Assembly: GCF_016805305.1 (NCBI RefSeq)
Contig: NZ_JAERQN010000012.1
Coordinates: forward strand, 170,715 to 234,714
Length of the DNA: 64,000 nt
Direction of reading: 5' to 3'
Origin: Falsiroseomonas ponticola
GTDB lineage: Bacteria > Pseudomonadota > Alphaproteobacteria > Acetobacterales > Acetobacteraceae
Numbering within the stretch: the first letter of the stretch is position 1; each line of letters begins with the position of its first letter. Positions 43,473 through 51,372 of the stretch are shown piece after piece. A program made the translations under genes and the position numbers. The notes under the pieces are model-generated. The model did not search any database. It had not been told where the DNA came from and saw only the letters and a program-made list of their open reading frames with translations.

Positions 43473-44059
43473 TGAACGTCATCAACGTGCATGAGCCGAT
43501 CGGCGTCTACGAGGCCTATGGGGTGGATGAGCCGGTGAGCCTGCGCGACGCGGCGCCGGCCTTCACGCGCGGCCCCATGGCCCGCGCGGAGCGGCCGGCC
43601 GCCATGGGCAGCATCACCCTGCGCCGCAGCGGCGCGCGGCCCCTGACCTTCACCGGCCGCCTGGTGAGCCGCCATAGCGGGGAGCGCGCGGGCGCGGCGC
43701 AATGGCATGAGCTCAGCCTCTACGAGACGGAGGAAGGCGGCTTCGTCGCCGATATCCGCGTGATGGGGGAGACGCATGGCAACGCCGGCCAGTTCCACGT
43801 CGCCAGCTTCAACGAGCTGGAGGAGGCGCTGCGCTTCTTCGAGGGCCATGACGCGCGGCGCGACGTGGTGAGCGACATCCCGATCGAGGATGCGGGCCTG
43901 TCGCCGGCGGAGCTGATGGTGCATGCGGCGACGCTGAAGGTGCGCGTGGCGGAAGCGGTGTCGGGCTATCGCGCCGTGCTGTCCGCCTTCCTGACCGCGC
44001 TGCACCGGGGCTTAGCCGGGCGGCCGGACATTCATGATGTTCGCGTCATTTTTCCTTGA
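43472..44059 (+). CDS. Gas-vesicle-cluster protein of unknown family, paralogue 3 of 3
   Basis: The protein has 195 residues; the ATG shares one base with the previous stop, and GAGGAG lies about 7 bases ahead. An extra N-terminal part of about 45 residues (NVINVHEPIGVYEAYGVDEP) precedes the shared plan. That plan reads RPLTFTGRLVSRHSGE, QWHELSLYETEEGGFVADIRV, FNELEEALRFFEGHDARRDV and LSPAELMVHAA, with a closing helix. It is the clearest representative of the family. The pattern resembles a small beta domain with a helical end, and its role is unknown. Confidence 0.77.
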   Translation: MNVINVHEPIGVYEAYGVDEPVSLRDAAPAFTRGPMARAERPAAMGSITLRRSGARPLTFTGRLVSRHSGERAGAAQWHELSLYETEEGGFVADIRVMGETHGNAGQFHVASFNELEEALRFFEGHDARRDVVSDIPIEDAGLSPAELMVHAATLKVRVAEAVSGYRAVLSAFLTALHRGLAGRPDIHDVRVIFP

Positions 44060-44185
44060 CGTCGCCGGCGTGAACCGTTCCGCAATCTGGCGTGCCGAGA
44101 ATGGATGGCGTCGCCACCGCGGAGCGGGCGGCGAGGCGCCATCCCGGATGTCGGGCCGGCGCATAACCCAACATGGAGTCGCCCG
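44060..44185 (+). promoter_or_regulatory. Upstream region of gvpA
   Basis: There are 126 bases before gvpA without a gene. TTGACG at 44056-44061 is a good -35 box, but the best -10 (CAATCT, 44083-44088) is 21 bases away, so it is weak. GGAG at 44175-44178 lies 7 bases before the gvpA ATG. A separate promoter would make sense because GvpA is needed in large amounts. Confidence 0.4.
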
Positions 44186-44404
44186 ATGACCATCAACAAG
44201 AGCCTCGCCTCCTCCTCCCTGGCCGAGGTGATCGACCGCATCCTGGACAAGGGCGTGGTCGTGGACGCGTTCATCCGCGTCGCGCTGGTCGGCATCGAGC
44301 TCATCGCCGTCGAGATCCGCGCGGTGGTGGCCTCGGTCGAGACCTACCTGAAGTATGCCGAGGCGGTGGGCCTGACGACCGACCCGGCCGCGGCCGCGGC
44401 CTGA
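44186..44404 (+). CDS. gvpA: Gas vesicle major structural protein GvpA
   Basis: The protein has 72 residues, start MTINKSLASSSLAEVIDRIL. The conserved shell core DKGVVVDAFIRVALVGIELI and VEIRAVVASVETYLKYAEAVGL is complete. It assembles into the ribbed gas-permeable shell. The tail is short and alanine-rich, so it is the major shell protein rather than GvpJ or GvpS, which are also encoded here. It lies near the end of the cluster and not at its front, which is unusual and suggests its own promoter. Confidence 0.95.
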   Translation: MTINKSLASSSLAEVIDRILDKGVVVDAFIRVALVGIELIAVEIRAVVASVETYLKYAEAVGLTTDPAAAAA

Positions 44405-44421
44405 CGCGCACCGCGCGCGCG

Positions 44422-45198
44422 ATGACGGTGGAACGGGAACAGCAGGCGCGCGGCCTTGGCGGCCGCGCGGCGCTGGAAGCCTACCGCGCCGCGCGCGTGG
44501 CGCAGCGCGGCGACCTGCGCGCCGCGCTCCGGGCGAACCGGGAGGCGCTGCGCGCCGCCCGGGTGCTGCCCGGTGGCGCGAAGGCGCCGGAGGATGCGGC
44601 GCCCGCCCCGGCGGAGCCGCCAGTGTTGCCGGTGGAGCCGGAAGCGCCGCGATCGGTCTTCGCCAGCCTGATGGAGGCGGAACGCGCCCTGGCGCTGCCG
44701 GAAGCGCCTGCCGAGGACGACGCGACGCCGGCAGTGGCGGAACCGACACCGGATGCCGCGGCGGAGAGCCCGATCGCGGATGGGCCCGACATGGACGAGC
44801 CCATCGCGGCCGAGCCGGTCCTGGCCGAGCCGGTCTTGGCCGAGCCGGTCGTGGATGCGCCCGTGGTGGCAGAGCCGGTTGTGGATGAGCCTGCCACCCC
44901 GGCGCCCGCCACGCCGGAGATCGCCGCCGCGATCGACCTGACGATGGAAACCCCGGCCGCCATCGACCTGGTCGCCGAGCCCGCGGCGCCGGTCGAGGCC
45001 CCGCGCGCGGCAACCGACCTCTCCGCGATCCGCGAACTCGGCCCGGGCATGCGGCACCGGCTGGCGCAGATCGGCTATCACAGCTGCGAGGACCTGGCGG
45101 CGGCGGACCCCGCGCGGCTGGCGCAGCAACTCGGCGAAGTCAGCCGGCTGCTGCGGCCGGAAAGCTGGATCGCCGCGGCGCGCGCCGCCATCGGCTGA
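44422..45198 (+). CDS. Pro/Ala-rich protein with C-terminal helix-hairpin-helix domain
   Basis: The protein has 258 residues, starting 17 bases after gvpA. Residues 1-50 are a basic helical segment (GRAALEAYRAARVAQRGDLR). Residues 55-190 are disordered, acidic and Pro/Ala-rich, with short repeats such as AEPVLAEPVLAEPVV. The last 55 residues form a helix-hairpin-helix-like domain (IRELGPGMRHRLAQIGYHSC, then EDLAAADPARLAQQL). Similar C-terminal domains bind DNA or proteins. Its coupling to gvpA suggests a shell-associated or regulatory role. No established gas-vesicle family fits. Confidence 0.78.
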   Translation: MTVEREQQARGLGGRAALEAYRAARVAQRGDLRAALRANREALRAARVLPGGAKAPEDAAPAPAEPPVLPVEPEAPRSVFASLMEAERALALPEAPAEDDATPAVAEPTPDAAAESPIADGPDMDEPIAAEPVLAEPVLAEPVVDAPVVAEPVVDEPATPAPATPEIAAAIDLTMETPAAIDLVAEPAAPVEAPRAATDLSAIRELGPGMRHRLAQIGYHSCEDLAAADPARLAQQLGEVSRLLRPESWIAAARAAIG

Positions 45199-45264
45199 AC
45201 CCGCGCGGCTTGCGCGGGCCACCATCGCGGTGGCAGGGTCCCGGGAAACCGCCGCGGGGCCCGG

Positions 45265-45873
45265 ATGCTGCATTTCTACGGATGGGCGACGCCCAACTCG
45301 CAGCGCGTCTCCATCATGCTGGAGGAATGCGGCCTTTCCTACGCCGTCACCGGCGTGAACATCCGCGCCCGCCAGCAATTCGCGCCCGACATCCTGGCGC
45401 TGAACCCCTATGGCAAGATCCCGATCCTGGTGGAGGATGGCCGCGTCCTCTTCGAGAGCGGCGCGATCCTCCTGCACCTCGCGGAGAGGCACGGCGTGCT
45501 GTGGGGGGAGGATCGCACCACCACGCTGTCCTGGCTGATGGTGGCGCTGACCTCGCTCGGCCCCTTCACGGGGCAGGCGCATCACTGGACGGCGTTGGCG
45601 CCGGAGAAGCCGGACGTGGCGCGGGCGCATACGGTGGCGCTGGTGGATCGCGTCTACCGGCTGCTGGAGGGGCGGCTGGCCTCCGTGCCGTATCTCGCGG
45701 GCAGCGATTGCAGCATCGCGGACATCGCGGCCTACCCTTGGGTGGCGAAGCATGGCTGGGCGGAGCGCGATCTTTCCGCGACGCCGTATCTTGCCGCCTG
45801 GTTCGCGCGAATGGGCGACAGGCCCGCGGTGCAACGCGGCATGCGCGTGCCGGAAGGCGCGCGCCTCGAATGA
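45265..45873 (+). CDS. Glutathione S-transferase family protein
   Basis: The protein has 202 residues. An N-terminal thioredoxin-like domain (MLHFYGWATPNSQRVSIMLEE) has the cis-proline segment NPYGKIPILVEDG, and GSDCSIADIAAYPWV is the C-terminal capping motif. The length and motifs are of a bacterial GST. It stands 19 bases before a peptide-type binding protein, and a similar GST/Dpp pairing occurs at 57710-63687. It is the first gene right of the gas-vesicle cluster. Confidence 0.9.
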   Translation: MLHFYGWATPNSQRVSIMLEECGLSYAVTGVNIRARQQFAPDILALNPYGKIPILVEDGRVLFESGAILLHLAERHGVLWGEDRTTTLSWLMVALTSLGPFTGQAHHWTALAPEKPDVARAHTVALVDRVYRLLEGRLASVPYLAGSDCSIADIAAYPWVAKHGWAERDLSATPYLAAWFARMGDRPAVQRGMRVPEGARLE

Positions 45874-45892
45874 CGACCGGGAGAGAGCACGC

Positions 45893-47479
45893 ATGAAGAA
45901 GACCTGGCTGGCGGCGACCTTCGCGCTGATGGCGGGCGCGGCGACGGCGCAGACGCTGCCGCCGGACCGCGTGCTGCGGATGGTGCCGAATGCGGACCTG
46001 CAGACGCTCGATCCCATCAACACCACGGCGGGTGTCGTCTCCTCCCACGCCCAGATGATCTACGACCAGCTTTTCGGGCGGGATGCGGAGCAGCGGCCGC
46101 AGCCGCAGATGGTGGGGGCCTGGAGCGTCTCCGCCGATGCGCTGACCTGGCGCTTCACGCTGCGCGATGGCCTCGCCTTCCATGACGGCGCGCCGGTGAC
46201 GGCGGAGGATGTCGTGGCCTCGCTGCGCCGCTGGGGCGCGCGGGATCCGCATGGCCGGCAGATCATCGCCATCACCGCGAGCCTGGCGGCGGAGCCCGAT
46301 GGCAAGACCGTGGTGTGGCAGCTGCGCCGCCCCTACGCGCTGATGCTGGATGCGCTGTCGAAGCCCGCGGGCAACATGCCGGCGATCATGCCGGCGCGCA
46401 TCGCGGCGGCCGATCCCTTCACCGCCATCCGCGACACCATCGGCAGCGGGCCCTTCATCTTCGTGCGCGAGGAATGGGTGCCGGGCAGCACCGTCGTCTA
46501 TCGCCGCAACCCGAACTACGTCCCGCGTCGGGAGGCCGCTTCGGGCACGGCGGGCGGCAAGGTCGCGCATGTCGATCGCGTGGAATGGCTGAACATCGCC
46601 AATGCGCAGACCTCCGCGCTGGCGCTGATCCAGGGGGAGCTGGACTACATCGAGAGCCCCGGCGTGGATTTCCTGCCGCTGCTGCAGCGGCGGGGGATGC
46701 GGATCATCCGGACCAACACGCTCGGCGCGCCGGGCATGATCCGCATGAACCACATCCACCCGCCCTTCAACGATCCGCGCGCGCGGCAGGCGCTGATGCA
46801 GCTGGTGAACCAGGAGGAATTCCTCCAGGCCATGTTCCCGGACCCCTCGCTGTACCAGGTGTGCCACGCCTTCTTCGTCTGCGGGTCGCCGCAGGAGACG
46901 AATGCGGGCGTGCCGGCGGGGCTCGGTTCGCCGGCGGCGCGCGAGCGGGCGCGGGCGCTGCTGCGGGAGAGCGGCTATGACGGCTCCCCCATCGTCATCA
47001 TGGACCCGACCGACAACCCCTTCATGCATGCGGCGACCTTGGTGCTGGCGCAGCAGATGCAGGCGGTCGGCTTCCGCACCGATGTGCAGGCGACGGACTT
47101 CGCCTCCATGGCCGGGCGGCGGGCGAACCGTCGGCCGCCGGCCGAGGGCGGCTGGCATATCGGACTGACCTTCTGGAACGGGCTCGGCGCCAGCGACCCC
47201 GTGGGCAATGTGCCGATGGCGGCAAGCTGCGACGCGGCCTGGCCGGGCTGGCCCTGCGATGCGGCGCACCAGGCGCTGATCGATGCCTTCCCCTATGCCG
47301 CGACGGCGGAGGAGCGGAAGCGCATCCTGGACGAGCTGCATGCCAGCGCCTACCGGCTGGTGCCCTATGTGCCCTTCGGGCAGTGGTACCTGCCCTCCGC
47401 CGTCAGCCCGCGCGTCAGCGACGTGCTGGCCATGCCGGGGATCATCATCGCCTGGAACATCCGGAAGGCGGCGCGGTAG
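45893..47479 (+). CDS. Peptide-type ABC transporter substrate-binding protein (SBP_bac_5)
   Basis: The protein has 528 residues with a Sec signal peptide (MKKTWLAATFALMAGAATAQ). The family pattern DLQTLDPINTT is followed by YDQLFGRD, WRFTLRDGLAFHDGAPVTAEDV and a C-terminal lobe, typical of DppA/OppA relatives. It is periplasmic. No permease or ATPase gene lies beside it, so it may feed the Dpp-type importer at 59265-63001 or one elsewhere. The ligand is unknown and might be a peptide or glutathione-like molecule. Confidence 0.9.
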   Translation: MKKTWLAATFALMAGAATAQTLPPDRVLRMVPNADLQTLDPINTTAGVVSSHAQMIYDQLFGRDAEQRPQPQMVGAWSVSADALTWRFTLRDGLAFHDGAPVTAEDVVASLRRWGARDPHGRQIIAITASLAAEPDGKTVVWQLRRPYALMLDALSKPAGNMPAIMPARIAAADPFTAIRDTIGSGPFIFVREEWVPGSTVVYRRNPNYVPRREAASGTAGGKVAHVDRVEWLNIANAQTSALALIQGELDYIESPGVDFLPLLQRRGMRIIRTNTLGAPGMIRMNHIHPPFNDPRARQALMQLVNQEEFLQAMFPDPSLYQVCHAFFVCGSPQETNAGVPAGLGSPAARERARALLRESGYDGSPIVIMDPTDNPFMHAATLVLAQQMQAVGFRTDVQATDFASMAGRRANRRPPAEGGWHIGLTFWNGLGASDPVGNVPMAASCDAAWPGWPCDAAHQALIDAFPYAATAEERKRILDELHASAYRLVPYVPFGQWYLPSAVSPRVSDVLAMPGIIIAWNIRKAAR

Positions 47480-47488
47480 CGCGTCGCC

Positions 47489-47947
47489 TCAGGGTGCGGC
47501 GCGGGTGTGGACCATCAGGTCGTTCTCGCCCCGCTGCACCACCTCTCCCTTCTGGTTCAGCAGGTCGAAGCCCAGCGTGACGATGCCGCGCGCGGGATTT
47601 CTCGTGATGCGCTTCGACAGCACGGTGATGCGGGCGGCGATGCGGTCGCCGACCAGGATCGGACCCGCGAAGCTCCATCGCCAGTTCAGCGAGACGATGG
47701 CGGCGAACTTGATGCCCGCGCGGTTCTTCAGGCCGTCGCAGAGTGCCAGCCCCAGCAGCCCATGCGCGACGCGGCCGGGATAGCCGAGCGCGCGGGCATA
47801 GTCGTCATCCATGTGGATGTCGAAGAAATCGCCGGTGAGGCCGGCGAAGGCGACGATATGCGCCTCGGTCACCACGATGCCGCCGGTCTCGAACGCCAGG
47901 CCGATGGTGGCGTCCTCGAAGCGCAGCAGGGAGGGATCGATCTTCAT
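47489..47947 (-). CDS. MaoC family dehydratase
   Basis: The protein has 152 residues. A hot-dog domain has the hydratase motif FAGLTGDFFDIHMDDDYA and VAHGLLGLALCDGL. It may hydrate or dehydrate a CoA ester. It is convergent with the binding-protein gene (9 bases apart). An SDR gene upstream on the same strand, across a 180-base repeat-containing gap, may belong to the same pathway. Confidence 0.87.
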   Translation of the reverse strand: MKIDPSLLRFEDATIGLAFETGGIVVTEAHIVAFAGLTGDFFDIHMDDDYARALGYPGRVAHGLLGLALCDGLKNRAGIKFAAIVSLNWRWSFAGPILVGDRIAARITVLSKRITRNPARGIVTLGFDLLNQKGEVVQRGENDLMVHTRAAP

Positions 47948-47966
47948 TTTCTACTGCCCTCAAACG

Positions 47967-48052
47967 CGTCGTGCCGAAGGCACGCCTGCGGCGTGACGCG
48001 CGGCCTCCGGCCGCTTGGCTTCGTCGTGCCGAAGGCACGCCTGAGGCGTGAC
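47967..48052. repeat. Two 31-base direct repeats with internal hairpins
   Basis: Nearly identical 31-base units lie at 47967-47997 and 48022-48052, differing at one base. Each holds GTGCC-GAA-GGCAC and a second small palindrome (CGCCTGAGGCG in copy 2). GCGGCC-TCC-GGCCGC lies between them. This looks like a dispersed intergenic repeat placed between the MaoC and SDR genes. Confidence 0.75.
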
Positions 48053-48126
48053 ACACAGGCGGCGGCGCCCGTTCGGGCGCTCGGCCAGCTGCGCCGGCCG
48101 CCAGCCATCGGCTCCGCCCGCTGGCC

Positions 48127-48894
48127 TCAAAGCTTGTGCATGTGCAGGCCGCCATCGATGTGGAAGGCGTCGCCGGTGCTGAAGGGGATGGCGCCGCTGA
48201 CCAGGCCGGCGATGGCGTTGCCGACATCCTCCGGCTGGCCCCAGCGGCGGATGGGGGAAAGGCCTTCCGCGATGCGCTTCTCGTACCGCGCCTCCACCGG
48301 CGCCGTCATGTCCGTGCGGATCACGCCGGGGCGGATGTCGAAGACGGGAATGCCCTCCTCCGCCAGGCGGAAGGCGTAGCAGCGCGCCACCATGCTGACC
48401 GCCGTCTTGCTGGCCGTGTATTCGGTGCGGTCCGGGCTCGCCATCAGCGCATTGGCGGAGGAGACGAAGACGACGGCGCGCGGCCCGCGTTCCGGCGCGC
48501 CTTCCGCCACCATCCGGCGCGCCACGGCCTGCGTCACGAAGAAGGGCGCGCGGGCGTTGATGTCCATGCAGCGGTCCCAGCTTGCGGGCGAGACCTCCAG
48601 GATGTCGCCGCGCTGCATGGCGCCGACGCCGGCATTGTTCACCAGCGCCTCCACCCCGCCCCATTGCGCCCAGGCCCAGGCGACCATGGCGCCGACGGCA
48701 TCGAGGTCCGCGACATCGCAGAGCGTCCAGTCGAAGCGGGCGCCTGCGGCTTCCACGGCGGCGGCGGTCTCGGCGAAGCCGTCCTCCCCCACATCGCAGC
48801 CCAGGATGTCGTAGCCCTTGCGGGCCAGGGCGATGCAGGCGGCGCGGCCGATGCCGCGGCGCGCGCCGGTGACGAGCGCGACGGGCCGGCTCAT
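48127..48894 (-). CDS. Short-chain dehydrogenase/reductase (3-ketoacyl-ACP reductase-like)
   Basis: The protein has 255 residues. The cofactor motif TGARRGIG, NNAG, a serine region (VFVSSANALMA) and the YTASK catalytic pair are all intact. A closing FHIDGGLHMHKL resembles FabG-type SDRs. It probably uses NADP(H) to reduce or oxidise a ketone or alcohol intermediate, perhaps with the MaoC protein downstream. Confidence 0.9.
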   Translation of the reverse strand: MSRPVALVTGARRGIGRAACIALARKGYDILGCDVGEDGFAETAAAVEAAGARFDWTLCDVADLDAVGAMVAWAWAQWGGVEALVNNAGVGAMQRGDILEVSPASWDRCMDINARAPFFVTQAVARRMVAEGAPERGPRAVVFVSSANALMASPDRTEYTASKTAVSMVARCYAFRLAEEGIPVFDIRPGVIRTDMTAPVEARYEKRIAEGLSPIRRWGQPEDVGNAIAGLVSGAIPFSTGDAFHIDGGLHMHKL

Positions 48895-48956
48895 GCGGCG
48901 ATGTCCTGGTCCATGCGGTCCTCCCCTTCAGGCGGCAGGATGCCGGGCGGGGCGGC

Positions 48957-50252
48957 TCAGCGCCAGTGGCCGGGGCGGATGGAGGCCGCGATGACGGCGC
49001 CATAGGCGGTGATGCCCAGCGCCACGCCGATGAAGTGCCCGGTCAGGCCAAGGCCCAGCGGATGCGCCAGCACCCAGCCGCCGCCGACCGCCAGGCCGAA
49101 GCGGGACAGCGCCGCCGCCAGCGGCCAGCGCATCCGCCCCGCGCCCTGGGAGGCGAAGTAGAGCGCCATGCCGAGCCCGAAGCCGCCATAGGCCGGCCCG
49201 ATGATGCCGAGCGCCTGCGTCGCCACCGCCACCACCGCCGCATCCCCGCTGAACAGCCGCGCGAAGAAGGCGGGGAAGATCGCCACCACCAGGCCGATGG
49301 AGAAGGCCACGCCGAAGGCCATGGCGCCGCCCGTCCAGGCGATGCGCCGCGCCTCCGCCCAATCCCCCGCGCCGACGGCGCGGCCGACCAGCGCCGTCAG
49401 CGCCGAGCCCACGGCGAAGACCAGCGGGATCATCAGGAATTCGAGCCGCGCGGAGATGCCATAGCCCGCCACCACCGCGGGGCCGCGCGGCGCCAGCTGC
49501 GCCGTCACCAGGATGGTCGTCATGTTGGCGATGGCGGCGATGACGCAGGCCACCAGCCCGACCGAGAGGATGCGCCAGAACAGGGCGCCGGAGGGGCGGA
49601 CGCGCAGCGTCGGCCGGAAGCCCGCGCCGCCGCGCCAGACCACGACCATCATCGCCAGCGAGGCCAGCAGGAAGACGCCGCCGAAGGCCGCGCCGAGGCC
49701 CGCGAGGCCCATGCCGAAGGGCTCCGCCAGCAGCCAGCCGATCGGCGGATAGGCGGCCCAGGCGATGACCAGCACCCGCGCCGCCAGCGCGTGCCGCCCC
49801 CCGCCGCGCAGCACGGAGGCGAGGGTATTGGCGAGCCAGGAAGGCACGGCGCCGAGCCCGAAGAGCCACATGGAATAGGCGGAAGCGGCCTCCGCCGCCG
49901 CGGGGCCGCCGACCAGGCCCAGCACGGCGTGGGGAAAGACCGCGAGCGGGATGGCGAAGGCGAGGCCCGCCAGCACCGCGATCAGCACGGCATGCAGCAC
50001 CAGCGCCGCCGCCTGGTCCGGCCGCCCGCTGCCGAGCGAGCGCGCGATGGCGGAGACGACGCCGCCGCCCATGGCGCCGCCCGACATCATCTGCATCAGC
50101 AGCGCGAAGGGCAGCACGACGGCCCAGCCCGCCAGCGCCGGCGTGCCCTGCCGCGCCGCCAGCCACATTTCGACGAGCTGCGCGCCGGCCTGGAGGATGG
50201 AGCCGAGCGCGGTCGGCGCCGCGAGCACCAGGATCGGACGGAGGCGCGTCAC
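48957..50252 (-). CDS. MATE family efflux transporter
   Basis: A 431-residue polytopic protein with about 12 hydrophobic segments in two similar halves, as in MATE exporters. The N-terminus LVLAAPTALGSILQAGAQLVE and the segment MMSGGAMGGGVVSAIARSLG follow the family pattern. It uses an ion gradient to export small cationic compounds. The gene is 55 bases downstream of a Bug-type binding protein and may form part of a leftward series of genes. Confidence 0.87.
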   Translation of the reverse strand: MTRLRPILVLAAPTALGSILQAGAQLVEMWLAARQGTPALAGWAVVLPFALLMQMMSGGAMGGGVVSAIARSLGSGRPDQAAALVLHAVLIAVLAGLAFAIPLAVFPHAVLGLVGGPAAAEAASAYSMWLFGLGAVPSWLANTLASVLRGGGRHALAARVLVIAWAAYPPIGWLLAEPFGMGLAGLGAAFGGVFLLASLAMMVVVWRGGAGFRPTLRVRPSGALFWRILSVGLVACVIAAIANMTTILVTAQLAPRGPAVVAGYGISARLEFLMIPLVFAVGSALTALVGRAVGAGDWAEARRIAWTGGAMAFGVAFSIGLVVAIFPAFFARLFSGDAAVVAVATQALGIIGPAYGGFGLGMALYFASQGAGRMRWPLAAALSRFGLAVGGGWVLAHPLGLGLTGHFIGVALGITAYGAVIAASIRPGHWR

Positions 50253-50307
50253 GGCGATCGCCGCGGGCAGCCGGGGGCGGATCGGCCGGGATCCGCGGGC
50301 AGCGGTC

Positions 50308-51294
50308 TCACTCCGGCTTGACGCCCGCCCGCTGCGCCACGTCCCGCCACCGCGCGAGTTCGGGGGCGAGGATGGCGCGGAATTCCTCCGGCGTGCTGAT
50401 GATGGGGCGCATGCCCTGGGAGGCGATGCGGTCCGTGAAGGCGGTGTCGGCGAAGACGCGTCGGATATCGGCGGCGATGCGCTGCGTGATCTCGGCCGGC
50501 GTGCCCGAGGGCACGACGAAGCCGAGCCAGCCGCTGGCCTCGTAGCCCGCGAAGCCGAGCTCCGCGAGGGTCGCCACTTCCGGCAGCAGCGGGTCCCGCG
50601 TGCGGCCGGTGGTGGCCAGCGCCCGCGCCTGGCCGTTGCGCACGGCGGCGACGATGGAGTTCAGCGTGGTCATCGTCATGTCCACCTGGCCGCCCAGCGT
50701 ATCGGTCAGCGCCTGCGGGCTGCCGCGATAGGGGACATGGGTGATGTCGATGCCGGCGAGCTGCTTGAAGAACTCCCCCGCCATGTGGCCGGAGGTGCCG
50801 GTGCCCGGCGTGGCGTAGGTCAGGATGCCGGGCCGCGCGCGGGCCGCCGCCACCACATCCGCCACGCTCTGGAAGGGCGATTGCGCGCGCACCACCAGGG
50901 CATTGTCGTTCGACCCCACCAGCGCCACGGGATCGAAGCCGTTGATCGGATCATAGGGCAGCGAGGGATTGATGGCGGGGCCGATGGCGAGGACGGAGGA
51001 ATTCGCCATCAGGATCGTGTAGCCGTCCCTCGGCGCGCGGAAGGCGGCCTCCGTGCCGATGATGCCGGCGGCGCCGGCGCGGTTCTCGACCACCACCGCC
51101 TGGCCCCAGATCTCCGACAGGCGCTGCGCATAGGCCCGCGCCAGCAGGTCCGTCCCCGCGCCGGCGGGAAAGGGGACGATGATGCGGACCGCGCGCGTCG
51201 GCCAGGCCTGTGCCGCGGCTTGTTGTTGCGCCCGGGCCAGGCCGGGCATGGCCAGCGTGGCGACCAGCATCAGGCGGCGTGGCAGGCGGGGCAT
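50308..51294 (-). CDS. Bug/TctC-type periplasmic binding protein, copy 1
   Basis: The protein has 328 residues, start MPRLPRRLMLVATLAMPGLARA with a signal peptide. Typical Bug features are IIVPFPAGAGTDLLAR, VVENRAGAAG and VPYRGSPQALTDTLGG. These proteins bind carboxylates and often occur without their TctAB permease. It is one of three in 4.5 kb, none with a permease nearby. The ligand is unknown. Confidence 0.9.
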   Translation of the reverse strand: MPRLPRRLMLVATLAMPGLARAQQQAAAQAWPTRAVRIIVPFPAGAGTDLLARAYAQRLSEIWGQAVVVENRAGAAGIIGTEAAFRAPRDGYTILMANSSVLAIGPAINPSLPYDPINGFDPVALVGSNDNALVVRAQSPFQSVADVVAAARARPGILTYATPGTGTSGHMAGEFFKQLAGIDITHVPYRGSPQALTDTLGGQVDMTMTTLNSIVAAVRNGQARALATTGRTRDPLLPEVATLAELGFAGYEASGWLGFVVPSGTPAEITQRIAADIRRVFADTAFTDRIASQGMRPIISTPEEFRAILAPELARWRDVAQRAGVKPE

Positions 51295-51372
51295 GCGCGT
51301 CACCTCGTTCCGTTGCCTCGCCATGCTGCCAGCGGGATCGGGCGGCGCGAAGGGGGCGCCGCCCGCGCGCGA

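Noticed and set aside
26447..45198. Integrase, tRNA or direct-repeat borders of the island
   Set aside because: None is visible at either edge. The left edge abuts tcuB and the right edge a GST gene, so the island call rests on gene content only.
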